Source: Streptomyces noursei
GTDB lineage: Bacteria; Actinomycetota; Actinomycetes; Streptomycetales; Streptomycetaceae
DNA length: 64,000 nucleotides
Reading direction: 5' to 3'
Assembly (NCBI RefSeq): GCF_016917755.1
Contig: NZ_CP070326.1
Location: forward strand, 4,836,001 to 4,900,000
This document shows positions 37,232 to 47,837 of the stretch, piece by piece. The stretch's first letter is position 1. Each line of letters opens with the position of its first letter. The translations under genes and the position numbers were made by a program. Under the pieces are notes generated by a model. That model saw only the letters and a list, made by a program, of their open reading frames with translations. It was not told the DNA's origin and did no database searches.

Positions 37232-38995
37232 TCACTGGAGATACCGGGGATGCATCAGCGTCGAGGGCGGCAGTCCGGGGATCCGCTCGCGGGCCGCGCC
37301 GCGCCAGCCGGCCCGCACGGCGCTCAGCGGGACGACGGTGGGCGGGGCGTCCGGGACCGCGCCGAGCCGGGGCGGTCGCCGGGCGGCCAGCACGAAGCCC
37401 CAGTACCCCGCCCCGTCCGGCGGCACGGCGGAGGGCCGCTGCCGGCCGAAGGACCGCGCCGCCGACGGTCGGTCGTCGGTGCCGGGCCCGTCCTGCGGGG
37501 CGACCCAGCGGTCCGGGCCGCCCGAGAAGTCCGACGGCCGGCCGGGGATCCGGTACGGCAGGGTCCGCAGGCCCACCGAGCGCAGCGTCGCCTCCACCGT
37601 CCAGTACGTCCGGGCCCGGGCGCGCGGCGGCCCGGCGTGCACCACCAGTCGTCCGTCGGCGGCCAGCACCCGGGCGGCGAGTCCGTAGAACTCCTGGGAG
37701 TAGAGCTTGGTGCTGGCGGTGATCCCGGGGTCGGGGAGGTCGGAGACGATCACGTCGTAGCGCTCCGGCCGCCGGCCGGCCGGAGGGCCTTGGCCCCGCA
37801 GCCAGTTGAAGGCGTCGGCGGTGACGACCCGCACCCGGGGATCGTCAAGGGCATGGCGGTTGAGGGCGGACAGTCCCGGGTCCGTGCGGGCCAGCCGCAC
37901 CACCTCGGGGTCGATCTCGACGACCGTCACGGACCGGACCGCGCGGTAGCGCAGCAGCTCGCGCACGGCCATCCCGTCGCCGCCGCCCAGGACCAGCACC
38001 CGGCCGTGCGGGCCGCCCGACATCGCGGGGCCCACCAGCGCCTGGTGATAGAAGCGTTCACTGTCCGAGTTGACCCTCAACCGCCCGTCGAGGAACAGCT
38101 CCAGCGGTCTGCCGGAACCTTTCCTCCCCCGTCCGGAACCCGCCCCGATCTCGCGCGGATCGCCCGTGCCACCGGTCAGCACGACCTCCTGGACGGCGGT
38201 GCGCTCCGCGACCCGGGCCGCCGCCCCGTACACCGCCCGGCGCGCGGCCCGCTCGAACGGCCCGGCCAGCGCCACACCGGCGCCCAACAGCGCGAGCACC
38301 AGCACATTGACGCCGACCAGCACCCACCGCGCACGGGTGGTCAGATCGCGGCCGAAGAGCCACAGCACCAGCACCGCGCCGGCCAGGAGATTGACCGCCC
38401 CGGTGACCAGCGCGCCCGTCAACTGCCCCAGGCGGGGCAGCAGGAGGAAGGGGAAGGCCAGCCCGCCGACCAGCGCGCCGATGTAGTCCGCGGCGAACAG
38501 GTCGGCCACCGCCCCGCCCGCGTCCTGCCGGCGCACCCGCTGGATCAGCGTCATCAGCAGCGGTATCTCGGCGCCGATCAGCACGCCGATGCCCAGCGAG
38601 AAGCCGACGAGCGCGGTGCGGGACTGGCCCAGCCAGGCGAAGCAGGCGTAGAGCGCCATCGCGGAGCCCCCGCCGACCAGCGCCAGCACCGCCTCCACCG
38701 CGCCGAAGCCGACCGCGGCCCGGCAGCGCAGCCGCTTGGCCAGCAGCGCCCCGACCCCCATCGCGAAGACCATGAAGGACAGCACCACCGACGCCTGGGT
38801 GACCGAGTCACCGACCAGGTAGCTTGCCAGGGCGACCAGTTCGAGCTCGTAGACCAGGCCGCAGGCCGCACAGACGAAGACCACGACGAGCACCAGCAGC
38901 CGACCGAGCCCGGACGGCACCGGCAGCCGGGCCGGCGTCCGGACCTCCGGCGGCCCGAGCGTGCCGGCGACGAGGGGCTCTGGCGGGTCGATCAT
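37232..38995 (-). CDS. Membrane polyamine aminopropyltransferase-like protein (SpeE with TM domain)
   Basis: 587 residues. About seven transmembrane helices (roughly 28-245, starting FVCAACGLVYELELVALASYLVGDSVTQ) precede a soluble spermidine-synthase domain with LELFLDGRLRVNSDSERFYHQAL, VLVLGGGDGMAVRELL (SAM-type loop), VTVVEIDPEVV and DVIVSDLPDPG. The aspartates needed for aminopropyl transfer seem present. The physiological substrate of these membrane forms is not settled. Leaderless-type start. Confidence 0.88.
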   Translation of the reverse strand: MIDPPEPLVAGTLGPPEVRTPARLPVPSGLGRLLVLVVVFVCAACGLVYELELVALASYLVGDSVTQASVVLSFMVFAMGVGALLAKRLRCRAAVGFGAVEAVLALVGGGSAMALYACFAWLGQSRTALVGFSLGIGVLIGAEIPLLMTLIQRVRRQDAGGAVADLFAADYIGALVGGLAFPFLLLPRLGQLTGALVTGAVNLLAGAVLVLWLFGRDLTTRARWVLVGVNVLVLALLGAGVALAGPFERAARRAVYGAAARVAERTAVQEVVLTGGTGDPREIGAGSGRGRKGSGRPLELFLDGRLRVNSDSERFYHQALVGPAMSGGPHGRVLVLGGGDGMAVRELLRYRAVRSVTVVEIDPEVVRLARTDPGLSALNRHALDDPRVRVVTADAFNWLRGQGPPAGRRPERYDVIVSDLPDPGITASTKLYSQEFYGLAARVLAADGRLVVHAGPPRARARTYWTVEATLRSVGLRTLPYRIPGRPSDFSGGPDRWVAPQDGPGTDDRPSAARSFGRQRPSAVPPDGAGYWGFVLAARRPPRLGAVPDAPPTVVPLSAVRAGWRGAARERIPGLPPSTLMHPRYLQ

Positions 38996-39008
38996 GACAT
39001 GAACGCTA
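38996..39008 (-). promoter_or_regulatory. Leaderless promoter of the SpeE-like gene
   Basis: TAGCGT (39008-39003) plus seven bases to the ATG at 38995. Confidence 0.5.
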
Positions 39009-39129
39009 CGTGACGATTCAGTGCCCCTATGTCACCCACACGAGTGCAGTGTGCGTGCCCCGCACACCAGTTGAGCCGTGTACGGAGTCGTGCACGGAAA
39101 GGTGCGGCAGGGCCCGGGGACGACCGCTT

Positions 39130-39648
39130 TCAGGCGGCGACCATCGCCCGCACCCCCACCCGCGTACGGGTGACCACCAGCCGCCCTTCCTGTGGGTACG
39201 CATGCCAGGTACGCCACCGCACCTGCCCCTGCTGACGCTGCGCCAACATCGCGGTGAAGGCGTGCGGCGAGCCGGGGAAGGTGCCGGCGAGGCCGTGCGG
39301 ATGCTCGGCGACCAGCGCCAGCAGTTCCTGCGCCCGCCCCGCGAACGAGCCGTGCGAGAGCGTCTCGACGTGCGCGGCGAACTCGTACTCCCAGTCGCCC
39401 AACCGCTTGGCCACGCCGAGCGGCAACGGGGTGCTGCTGCCCGGCATGCAGGCGACGGTCTCCGAACAGGTGCCGTGCTCCTCTTCGAGCAGCACCTGAT
39501 GGGACGCCCCCAGCAGCCTCAACTGCACTCGGGCGTCGTCGAGTTGAAGATTCAGTACGGCCAGTGCCGGCAAGGGTTCCCTGCCCAGCGCCCAGGCCAG
39601 ATCGGATGCTCGGGTATCGGTATACGCCGTGTTCAGAGTGGTGAGCAT
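39130..39648 (-). CDS. DUF2617 family protein
   Basis: 172 residues, soluble. The sequence (TAYTDTRASDLAWALGREPLPALAVLNLQLDDARVQLRLLGASHQVLLE...ETVACMPG...LPLGVAKRLGDWEYEFAAHVETLS) is that of DUF2617, a conserved actinobacterial family next to the membrane SpeE gene; function unknown. It may assist that protein. ATG at 39646-39648, with GGAG nine bases before it. Confidence 0.85.
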   Translation of the reverse strand: MLTTLNTAYTDTRASDLAWALGREPLPALAVLNLQLDDARVQLRLLGASHQVLLEEEHGTCSETVACMPGSSTPLPLGVAKRLGDWEYEFAAHVETLSHGSFAGRAQELLALVAEHPHGLAGTFPGSPHAFTAMLAQRQQGQVRWRTWHAYPQEGRLVVTRTRVGVRAMVAA

Positions 39649-40103
39649 GGGTCGGCTCCGCAAGCACGCAGTGGATGGTGGGCCGGCCCGCGCGAGAAAG
39701 GGATCAGGGATGAATGACCGCCTGCCGGCTCGTGCCCACGCGAAGGTCCGAGAACTGGGGGATTCTCAAGGGAGAGGGAATCACGGATGGCGTAGCACCC
39801 ACAGCGTTTTTACCCATCTTCGCCCTGGTTTCCATCCCCTAGAGGGCCATGCAGTTCACCTGTTCAACACCCCATCGCACAAATATCGGTGGGCGGTTTT
39901 GCGCCATGCGCCGGGAGCATATGCAAGGCCGCATGGGCTGCCCGCATGTGTGCCGGAACGGGCCCCCGAAAGACCGCCGGACGAGGGCCGGACCAGCCCG
40001 GAGAAGCAGCGGCGCCCATGACCGCGGACGAGCGCGTTCCGCGGTCATGGGCACATATGCACGAGCGCCTGCGGGGGTGCCTCAGCGCCCCCTGGCGCCA
40101 CTC
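39649..40103. other. Intergenic region before the DUF2617 gene
   Basis: 455 bases. Frames are open on the plus strand, but they mix Arg/His/Pro without motifs and lack binding sites, so I call no gene. It holds the promoter of DUF2617 and, at its right end, the inverted repeat at 40014-40052. Confidence 0.5.
40014..40052. terminator. Perfect 15-base inverted repeat
   Basis: GCCCATGACCGCGGA and its exact complement around a 9-base loop, 52 bases past the stop of the Gly/His/Cys-rich gene. Most likely a terminator of that leftward gene; an operator cannot be excluded. Confidence 0.6.
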
Positions 40104-40427
40104 TCAGGAACCGCCGCCACAGCCGCCGCCCCCGCCGCAGGAGGAACCCCCGCCACAGGAGTGCCCGCCGTGATGGCCGCCCCCGCCGCACGAGGAGTGG
40201 TGATGGTGGTGTCCGCCGCCCGAACCGGAACCGGTGTCACCGCCGGCGACCCACCAGCTGCCCCCGGCGCCGGCGGCGGTGCTGCCGCCGGACCTCTTGT
40301 ACCCGCTGTAGCCGGCGTACTTCCGGCTCCCCTTGCGGGAGCCGCCCCGCGCGGCCACGATCACCACCGTCAGCAGGGCGATCGCCACCCCCACGCACAC
40401 CGCGATCACCGCGAATCCCAGAATCAC
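40104..40427 (-). CDS. Small membrane protein with Gly/His/Cys-rich tail
   Basis: 107 residues. One transmembrane helix (MILGFAVIAVCVGVAIALLTVVIVA), a basic patch (RGGSRKGSRKYAGYSGYKRS), then a tail of Gly runs broken by HHHHH, HH, and six cysteines (...SSCGGGGHH...SCGGG...CGGG). The tail looks able to bind metal ions or to pack like glycine-rich secreted proteins. Conserved in Streptomyces, function unknown. GTG start with AAGGAG nine bases before it. Confidence 0.75.
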   Translation of the reverse strand: MILGFAVIAVCVGVAIALLTVVIVAARGGSRKGSRKYAGYSGYKRSGGSTAAGAGGSWWVAGGDTGSGSGGGHHHHHSSCGGGGHHGGHSCGGGSSCGGGGGCGGGS

Positions 40428-40637
40428 TGCCGCACACTCCTTCCGTCCCCCGAAGCGTGGGGGTACCTCCCACGCCCTTCAGGCAGTGGGGGAGCCTAGC
40501 TCCGCCCGCGGCCCGTGCGCCGCGAGGCCGCCCTGGCCGGCGGCCGTCTTCGTCGTCAGTGCAGGGCTGATGCCCCGGCCCCGGGCGGCTCAAAGCACAG
40601 TTGAGGAACTCCAGAGGTTCGGCGGAGGATGGCGCGC

Positions 40638-41831
40638 ATGGACCGACCGCTGCTCAACCACCGCCTCGCCGCCTTCGGCACCACGATCTTCGCCGAGATG
40701 TCGGCGCTCGCCCAACGCACCGGCTCCATCAACCTCGGCCAGGGCTTCCCCGACACCGACGGTCCGGAGGAAGTCCGGGAGGCGGCGGTGCGCGCCCTTC
40801 GGGACGGCCGCGGCAACCAGTACCCGCCGGGACCCGGCGTCCCCGAGCTGCGCGCCGCCGTCGCCGCCCACCAGCAGCGCTTCTACGGGCACCTCGGACT
40901 GTCCTACGACCCCGACACCGAGGTCCTGGTCACCGCCGGCGCCACCGAGGCGATCGCCGCCTCGCTCCTGGCCCTCCTCGAACCGGGCGACGAGGTCATC
41001 GCGCTGGAGCCGTACTACGACTCGTACGCCGCCTGCATCGCGATGGCCGGCGGTCGGCGCGTCCCGGTGACGCTGCGCCCGTCCGCGGAGACCGGCACGT
41101 ACCGCCTCGACCTCGACGAGCTCCGTGACGCCATCACCGACGACACCCGCCTCATCCTGCTCAACACCCCCCACAACCCCACCGGCACCGTCCTGTCCCG
41201 CGACGAGCTCGCCGCCGTCGCCGCGCTGGCCGTCGAGCGCGATCTGCTGGTCATCACCGACGAGGTCTACGAACACCTCGTCTTCGAGGGGGAGCACCTG
41301 CCGCTCGCGTCGTTCCCCGGCATGCGCGAGCGGACCGTCACCATCGGCTCGGCCGGCAAGACCTTCTCGTTCACCGGCTGGAAGGTCGGCTGGGTCACCG
41401 CCGCCCCCGCGCTGATCACCGCCGTCCGCTCGGCCAAGCAGTTCCTCACCTACGTCTCGGCCGGCCCCTTCCAGTACGCCGTGGCCGAGGCGCTGGCCCT
41501 CCCGGACTCCTACTTCACCGGGCTCCGCGACGACCTGCGCGCCAAGCGCGACATCCTCGCCGCCGGCCTGGCCGACGCCGGCTTCGGGGTCTACCGCCCG
41601 GCCGGCACCTACTTCATCACCACCGACATCCGCCCCCTCGGCGCTGTGCTGTCCCACGAGGGGGACGGCTTCGCCTTCTGCCGCTCCCTCCCCGAGCGCG
41701 CCGGGGTCGTCGCCATCCCCAACGCCGTCTTCTACGACCACCAGGACCAGGGCGCGCCCTTCGTCCGCTTCGCCTTCTGCAAGAGCGTCTCGGTCCTGGA
41801 GGAGGCGGCGAGCCGGCTGAAGCGGCTGTAG
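40638..41831 (+). CDS. Class I/II PLP aminotransferase (KAT/YbdL-like)
   Basis: 397 residues of the aspartate-aminotransferase superfamily, subgroup near kynurenine/methionine aminotransferases. Motifs: INLGQGFPDTDGP, NQYPPGPGVPELRAAVA, LNTPHNPTGTVLS, ITDEVYEHLVF and the lysine segment SAGKTFSFTGWKVGW. Proximity to the kyn operon is suggestive but it lies 10 kb away on the other strand. I choose the ATG at 40638 (GGAGG nine bases before) over an ATG three codons upstream that overlaps the binding site. Confidence 0.87.
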   Translation: MDRPLLNHRLAAFGTTIFAEMSALAQRTGSINLGQGFPDTDGPEEVREAAVRALRDGRGNQYPPGPGVPELRAAVAAHQQRFYGHLGLSYDPDTEVLVTAGATEAIAASLLALLEPGDEVIALEPYYDSYAACIAMAGGRRVPVTLRPSAETGTYRLDLDELRDAITDDTRLILLNTPHNPTGTVLSRDELAAVAALAVERDLLVITDEVYEHLVFEGEHLPLASFPGMRERTVTIGSAGKTFSFTGWKVGWVTAAPALITAVRSAKQFLTYVSAGPFQYAVAEALALPDSYFTGLRDDLRAKRDILAAGLADAGFGVYRPAGTYFITTDIRPLGAVLSHEGDGFAFCRSLPERAGVVAIPNAVFYDHQDQGAPFVRFAFCKSVSVLEEAASRLKRL

Positions 41832-41864
41832 CCCCACGGCGCGGGCGGGCGCCGCAACGACGCG

Positions 41865-41899
41865 GGCCCCGGAACCGAGGGCGTCGGTTACGGGGCCCG
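41865..41899. terminator. Bidirectional terminator, aminotransferase / YbjN gene
   Basis: GGGCCCCGGAACCGA pairs with TCGGTTACGGGGCCC (one mismatch), 5-base loop, between convergent genes. Confidence 0.8.
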
Positions 41900-41921
41900 G
41901 GCAGCCGGAGGCGGACGGGGG

Positions 41922-42458
41922 TCAGTCCTCGTCGTCGCCCGGCTTCTCTTCGGAGTCTCCTTCGATCTCGGCCTCCAGACCGAGCTGCTCGACGATCCAC
42001 CTGTCGAATTCGATCGAGGCACGCACCCAGCTGACCGTGCTCGACACGAAGTGTTCGAGCGAGACACCGGTGCCGACCAGCATCGATGCCTCACCGATCA
42101 GACGGACGCTGCCGTCGTCGTGGGTGTGGGTGTACACCTTGGGCCAGAGCGTCCGACGGTTCCAGTCGTCGATCGCCTCCAGCAGCTTCAGCTTCTCTTC
42201 GATGCCGTGGACGCGGTCGTAGAACGTACGGACGGAGAAGATCTCCTGCTCCGCCTCACCACGGAACATGAAGTACGTGCGGAACTGCTCCCACGGGGCG
42301 GCGAGGTCACCCTCCTCGTCGACGACGTACTTCAGCTCCATCTGCTCAAGGAGCTGCTTGACCAGGTCCTGGTCGGGGACGACGGGACCATCAGGCCCCG
42401 ACGGCTGCGGTTCGGGCTGGCCCCCGAAATTCGGAATCGAGGACGGGTCGATGCTCAC
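41922..42458 (-). CDS. YbjN domain-containing protein
   Basis: 178 residues with the YbjN/type III chaperone-like fold (WEQFRTYFMFRGEAEQEIFSVRTFYDRVHGIEEKLKLLEAIDDWNRRTLWPKVYTHTHDDGSVRLIGEASMLVGTGVS). Conserved in actinobacteria; a bacterial sensory or chaperone-like role is proposed for the family. Very acidic at both ends. GTG start at 42456-42458 with GAAGGGA upstream. It lies just downstream of clpB on the same strand, so may share heat-shock expression by read-through. Confidence 0.82.
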   Translation of the reverse strand: MSIDPSSIPNFGGQPEPQPSGPDGPVVPDQDLVKQLLEQMELKYVVDEEGDLAAPWEQFRTYFMFRGEAEQEIFSVRTFYDRVHGIEEKLKLLEAIDDWNRRTLWPKVYTHTHDDGSVRLIGEASMLVGTGVSLEHFVSSTVSWVRASIEFDRWIVEQLGLEAEIEGDSEEKPGDDED

Positions 42459-42578
42459 CGTGGAATTCCCTTCGTATGGTCCCTGCCATCCTCCCCCATA
42501 CGCGCCCGGTCCTGGCAAGCCCGGAACGGCGGACGGGCGCGTACGGGGGCGGCGGGTCACCCCGCGCGGACCGGCGCG

Positions 42579-45233
<2,655 letters not shown>

Positions 45234-45320
45234 GTCTGCCTGGTCCTCCTCGTGTCCTCGTGCGATCCGGCGCTCGGCGCGCTTCCCTATCCCAATCCTG
45301 CCTTGGTTAACGTGCGATAA

Positions 45321-45341
45321 GTTGAGTCTATTCCACTCAAG
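45321..45341. promoter_or_regulatory. HAIR operator upstream of clpB
   Basis: GTTGAGT, CTATTCC, ACTCAAG: HspR-associated inverted repeat (consensus CTTGAGT-N7-ACTCAAG) with one base changed, 88 bases before the clpB start. Confidence 0.9.
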
Positions 45342-45437
45342 GCGCTCGCTCACGCCTGCGGGTGAAAATCCGACCATCGGCCTCTTTCCGCAGGCGGCGG
45401 CCCGTGACACTGGCCCTCGACCACAAGGAGGTGCAGC

Positions 45438-46019
45438 ATGACGGCTATGGCACACGAGCCGATGGCCACGGACACGGAAACCCTCCTGGACTTCTTTCTC
45501 AGCCTGGACACCCCTGAGGGGTTCCGGGCCGAGCTAGTCGAGGGGGAGATTGTTGTGACACCACCCACGGACGGCGATCACGAGGACTACCTGAGCATCA
45601 TCGGCAGGCAGGTGACGCGAAGGTCCGCAACCGACATGCAGATCTCGGGCTGCAAGGGACTCGTCCTTTCCCACGCGGAGAACCAACCCGCGGACCATGT
45701 GATCCCCGACGCCACCATCGCCCCCTACGCGTTGCGCCTCTTCCGAGGTGCGGAGCCATGGATGCCCAGCGACGGTGTCGACATGGTCGTCGAGGTGACG
45801 TCGAGCAAGCCCCGCCATGACCGCGTCACCAAACGGCACGCCTACGCACGCGCTGCCATTCCGCTCTATCTTCTCGTCGACCGCGGCAAGTCCGTGGTCA
45901 CGCTCTTCAGCGAGCCGAAAGACGCCGACTACCTCACCACCCACTCCGCCCCCTTCGGCGACCGCCTTCCCCTCCCCGCCCCCTTCTCCTTCGACCTGGA
46001 GACGGCCGACTTCGTGTGA
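45438..46019 (+). CDS. Uma2-family putative endonuclease
   Basis: 193 residues, PD-(D/E)XK-like fold of the Uma2 (DUF820) family, which is expanded in Streptomyces and cyanobacteria. The core is PDATIAPYALRL...DMVVEVTSSKPRHDRVTKRHAYARAAIPLYLLVD; the acid-x-x pattern around VEVTSSK fits the family. Its true substrate is not known. AAGGAGGT lies five bases before the ATG, one of the best binding sites here. It starts a rightward cluster between clpB and hspR. Confidence 0.85.
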   Translation: MTAMAHEPMATDTETLLDFFLSLDTPEGFRAELVEGEIVVTPPTDGDHEDYLSIIGRQVTRRSATDMQISGCKGLVLSHAENQPADHVIPDATIAPYALRLFRGAEPWMPSDGVDMVVEVTSSKPRHDRVTKRHAYARAAIPLYLLVDRGKSVVTLFSEPKDADYLTTHSAPFGDRLPLPAPFSFDLETADFV

Positions 46020-46050
46020 CCGGCCGGGGCCCGCCCGCCGCGGCCCCTAC

Positions 46051-46063
46051 TACCCTGGCCCCC
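46051..46063 (+). promoter_or_regulatory. Leaderless promoter of the PPOX gene
   Basis: TACCCT (46051-46056) plus seven bases to the ATG at 46064; no ribosome-binding site. Confidence 0.5.
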
Positions 46064-46468
46064 ATGGCCCACGACCTGAGCGCACTGTCCCCCGAGTACC
46101 TCGCCTTCTGGGGCGAGTACCAGATGCCGACCCTCACGACCCTGCGGGCCAACGGCACCCCGCACGTCGTCCCGGTCGGCGTGACCTACGACGCCGAGCA
46201 GCGGATCGCGCGGATCATCACCCGCAAGGACAGCACCAAGGTCAAGAACATCCTCGCCGCCGGCCCCGACGGGGCGCGCGTGGCGGTGTGCCAGGTGGAC
46301 CGCGGTCGCTGGGCGACCCTGGAGGGCGTCGCCCGGGTGCGGACGGACGCCGAGGCGGTGGCCGACGCGGTGCGCCGGTACGCCGAGCGGTACGGCCGGA
46401 CCCCGGAGCCCAACCCCGACCGCGTCATGATCGAGATCGCGGTGACCAAGGCCCTCGGCCGGGCCTGA
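46064..46468 (+). CDS. PPOX-class (F420- or FMN-dependent) oxidoreductase
   Basis: 134-residue split-barrel flavoprotein of the pyridoxamine-phosphate-oxidase clan. MPTLTTLRANGTPHVVPVGVTYD, TRKDSTKVKNI and VCQVDRGRWATLEGVARV are typical of small actinobacterial F420-binding members. The substrate is unknown. The ATG at 46064 begins the homology (MAHDLSALSPEYLAFW); the frame opens a little earlier at 46016 without support. Part of the small-gene cluster between the heat-shock operons. Confidence 0.83.
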   Translation: MAHDLSALSPEYLAFWGEYQMPTLTTLRANGTPHVVPVGVTYDAEQRIARIITRKDSTKVKNILAAGPDGARVAVCQVDRGRWATLEGVARVRTDAEAVADAVRRYAERYGRTPEPNPDRVMIEIAVTKALGRA

Positions 46469-46634
46469 GGCCGCCCGCGACCCCGTCCAGGTCTGGACCT
46501 GGCCGAAACCGGATGCTCCAGATCCGCCGTCGGGCGCCCACCTGGTAGTCAGGAACGGCAGGAACCGAACACCTCCGCGCATCGACGAGCGGCATCGGAC
46601 CTGTCCCGGGCAAAAGACGGCAGCTGGAGGCCGC

Positions 46635-46883
46635 ATGGCGTCGGCATTAGGCAACACGACGACCGTTCCGCGCCGTCCGCCGCGGCGGAAGCGGACGATC
46701 CGGCCCCGGCCGTACGCCGAGAACTGCCCCCGGTGCGGCGGCCAGTTGGCCGTGAATCAGGACGGCTGGAAGATCTGCCATGCCTGCGGATACGCCTCAC
46801 CGCCCGGCGCAGCCCCTCCACCCCGGGCCCTCGGCGGGGGTATCGTCGCCCCCACAGTCGCCACGCCCCGGAGGGCACGATGA
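46635..46883 (+). CDS. Small zinc-ribbon protein
   Basis: 82 residues. A basic N-terminal third (PRRPPRRKRTIRPRP) leads to one zinc ribbon, NCPRCGGQLAVNQDGWKICHACGY, with CxxC and CxxC 17 residues apart. Nucleic-acid or protein binding is likely. TGGAGG lies four to five bases before the ATG. Its stop overlaps the start of the next gene as ATGA (46880-46883). Confidence 0.72.
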   Translation: MASALGNTTTVPRRPPRRKRTIRPRPYAENCPRCGGQLAVNQDGWKICHACGYASPPGAAPPPRALGGGIVAPTVATPRRAR

Positions 46884-47284
46884 ACTCGGTCCGAGTGACG
46901 GCGATCGCCTGTCTGATGCCGCTGTCCGAGCTGGACGAGGATCCGTTCCTGGTCGATGACCGCAGCCAGCACGCCATGTGCAAACAGTGGGCGGCAGCCC
47001 GTGACTACCGTCTGACCTGCCAGCTCAGCCTGCACCAGCTGCGCGCCGACCACAGCGCACTGTGGCACGACGTCGAAGAGGGACTGGTCGACGTGTTCGT
47101 CACGCCCAACCGGCGGGCGCTGGAGTACGCGATCGACGGCGCCGACGAGTTCACCGCGCGGTGCGCGGCGGCGGGGGTCCGGCTGGAGACCGCCGACCTG
47201 GACGAGCCGGTCTACACCCTGGCGATGAAGTCGCAGGTGCACCGGCGGCTGTCGATGCCGACGGCCGGGTACAACGGCTGCTGA
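46880..47284 (+). CDS. Hypothetical protein coupled to the zinc-ribbon gene
   Basis: 134 residues, no transmembrane segment. The N terminus VRVTAIACLMPLSELDEDPFLVDDRSQHAMCKQWAAARDYRLTCQL faintly resembles the start of serine recombinases, but the catalytic part is absent, so I assign no function. ATG overlaps the previous stop; GGAGGG precedes it. Convergent with hspR and closed by a strong shared hairpin. Confidence 0.7.
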   Translation: MNSVRVTAIACLMPLSELDEDPFLVDDRSQHAMCKQWAAARDYRLTCQLSLHQLRADHSALWHDVEEGLVDVFVTPNRRALEYAIDGADEFTARCAAAGVRLETADLDEPVYTLAMKSQVHRRLSMPTAGYNGC

Positions 47285-47326
47285 CCGCAGGCGGACGACG
47301 CGGATCGCGGGGACGCCGGACACACA

Positions 47327-47363
47327 CGAAGGGCCGGGGTGGTGTGCCCACCCCGGCCCTTCG
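47327..47363. terminator. Bidirectional terminator before hspR
   Basis: Perfect 16-base stem CGAAGGGCCGGGGTGG with its complement around TGTGC; serves the rightward hypothetical gene and the leftward dnaK operon. Confidence 0.88.
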
Positions 47364-47380
47364 TCGCGTGGACCACGGCC

Positions 47381-47836
47381 TCACTCCGACGACCGCTTGG
47401 GCCGCCAGACCACCAGCGCACTGGTCTGCTGCACGTCCTGATACGGCACCAGATCGCGGCGGTAGGAGGCGTGCACCGCGGCCTCCCGCTGCCGCATCGC
47501 GCTGGCCGCGCCCTCCAGGGCGCCCTGGAGCTCGGCGACCCGCTGCTGGAGGGCCGCGACCTGGTTCTCCAGCTCGATGATGCGCTTGATGCCGGCGAGG
47601 TTGATGCCCTCCTCCTGCGACAACTGCTGGACGGTGCGCAGCAGTTCGATGTCGCGGGCGGAATAGCGGCGGCCCCGCCCGGCCGTGCGGTCGGGCGAGA
47701 CCAGGCCCAGGCGGTCGTACTGCCGCAGGGTCTGTGGATGCAGGCCGGAGAGTTGGGCCGCGACGGAGATGACGTACACCGGCGATTCGTCGGTCAGTTC
47801 ATAGGGGTTACGACGCTGCCCGCCCCGGCTGTCCAT
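47381..47836 (-). CDS. hspR: HspR, heat-shock repressor
   Basis: 151-residue MerR-family repressor of the dnaK operon and clpB; in Streptomyces DnaK acts as its co-repressor. The helix-turn-helix is in VYVISVAAQLSGLHPQTLRQYDRLGLVSPDRTAGRGRRYS, followed by the coiled region INLAGIKRIIELENQVAALQQRVAELQ. Last gene of dnaK-grpE-dnaJ-hspR, one base past dnaJ, which gives feedback control. HAIR sites in front of both targets are in this window. Confidence 0.96.
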   Translation of the reverse strand: MDSRGGQRRNPYELTDESPVYVISVAAQLSGLHPQTLRQYDRLGLVSPDRTAGRGRRYSARDIELLRTVQQLSQEEGINLAGIKRIIELENQVAALQQRVAELQGALEGAASAMRQREAAVHASYRRDLVPYQDVQQTSALVVWRPKRSSE

Positions 47837-47837
47837 C

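Noticed and set aside
39849..40499. Plus-strand frame of 216 residues
   Set aside because: Antisense to the Gly/His/Cys-rich gene, whose own start signal and membrane helix are convincing.
28735..41831. Functional link of the class I aminotransferase at 40.6 kb with the kyn operon
   Set aside because: Ten kilobases apart and on the opposite strand; family resemblance alone is not enough.
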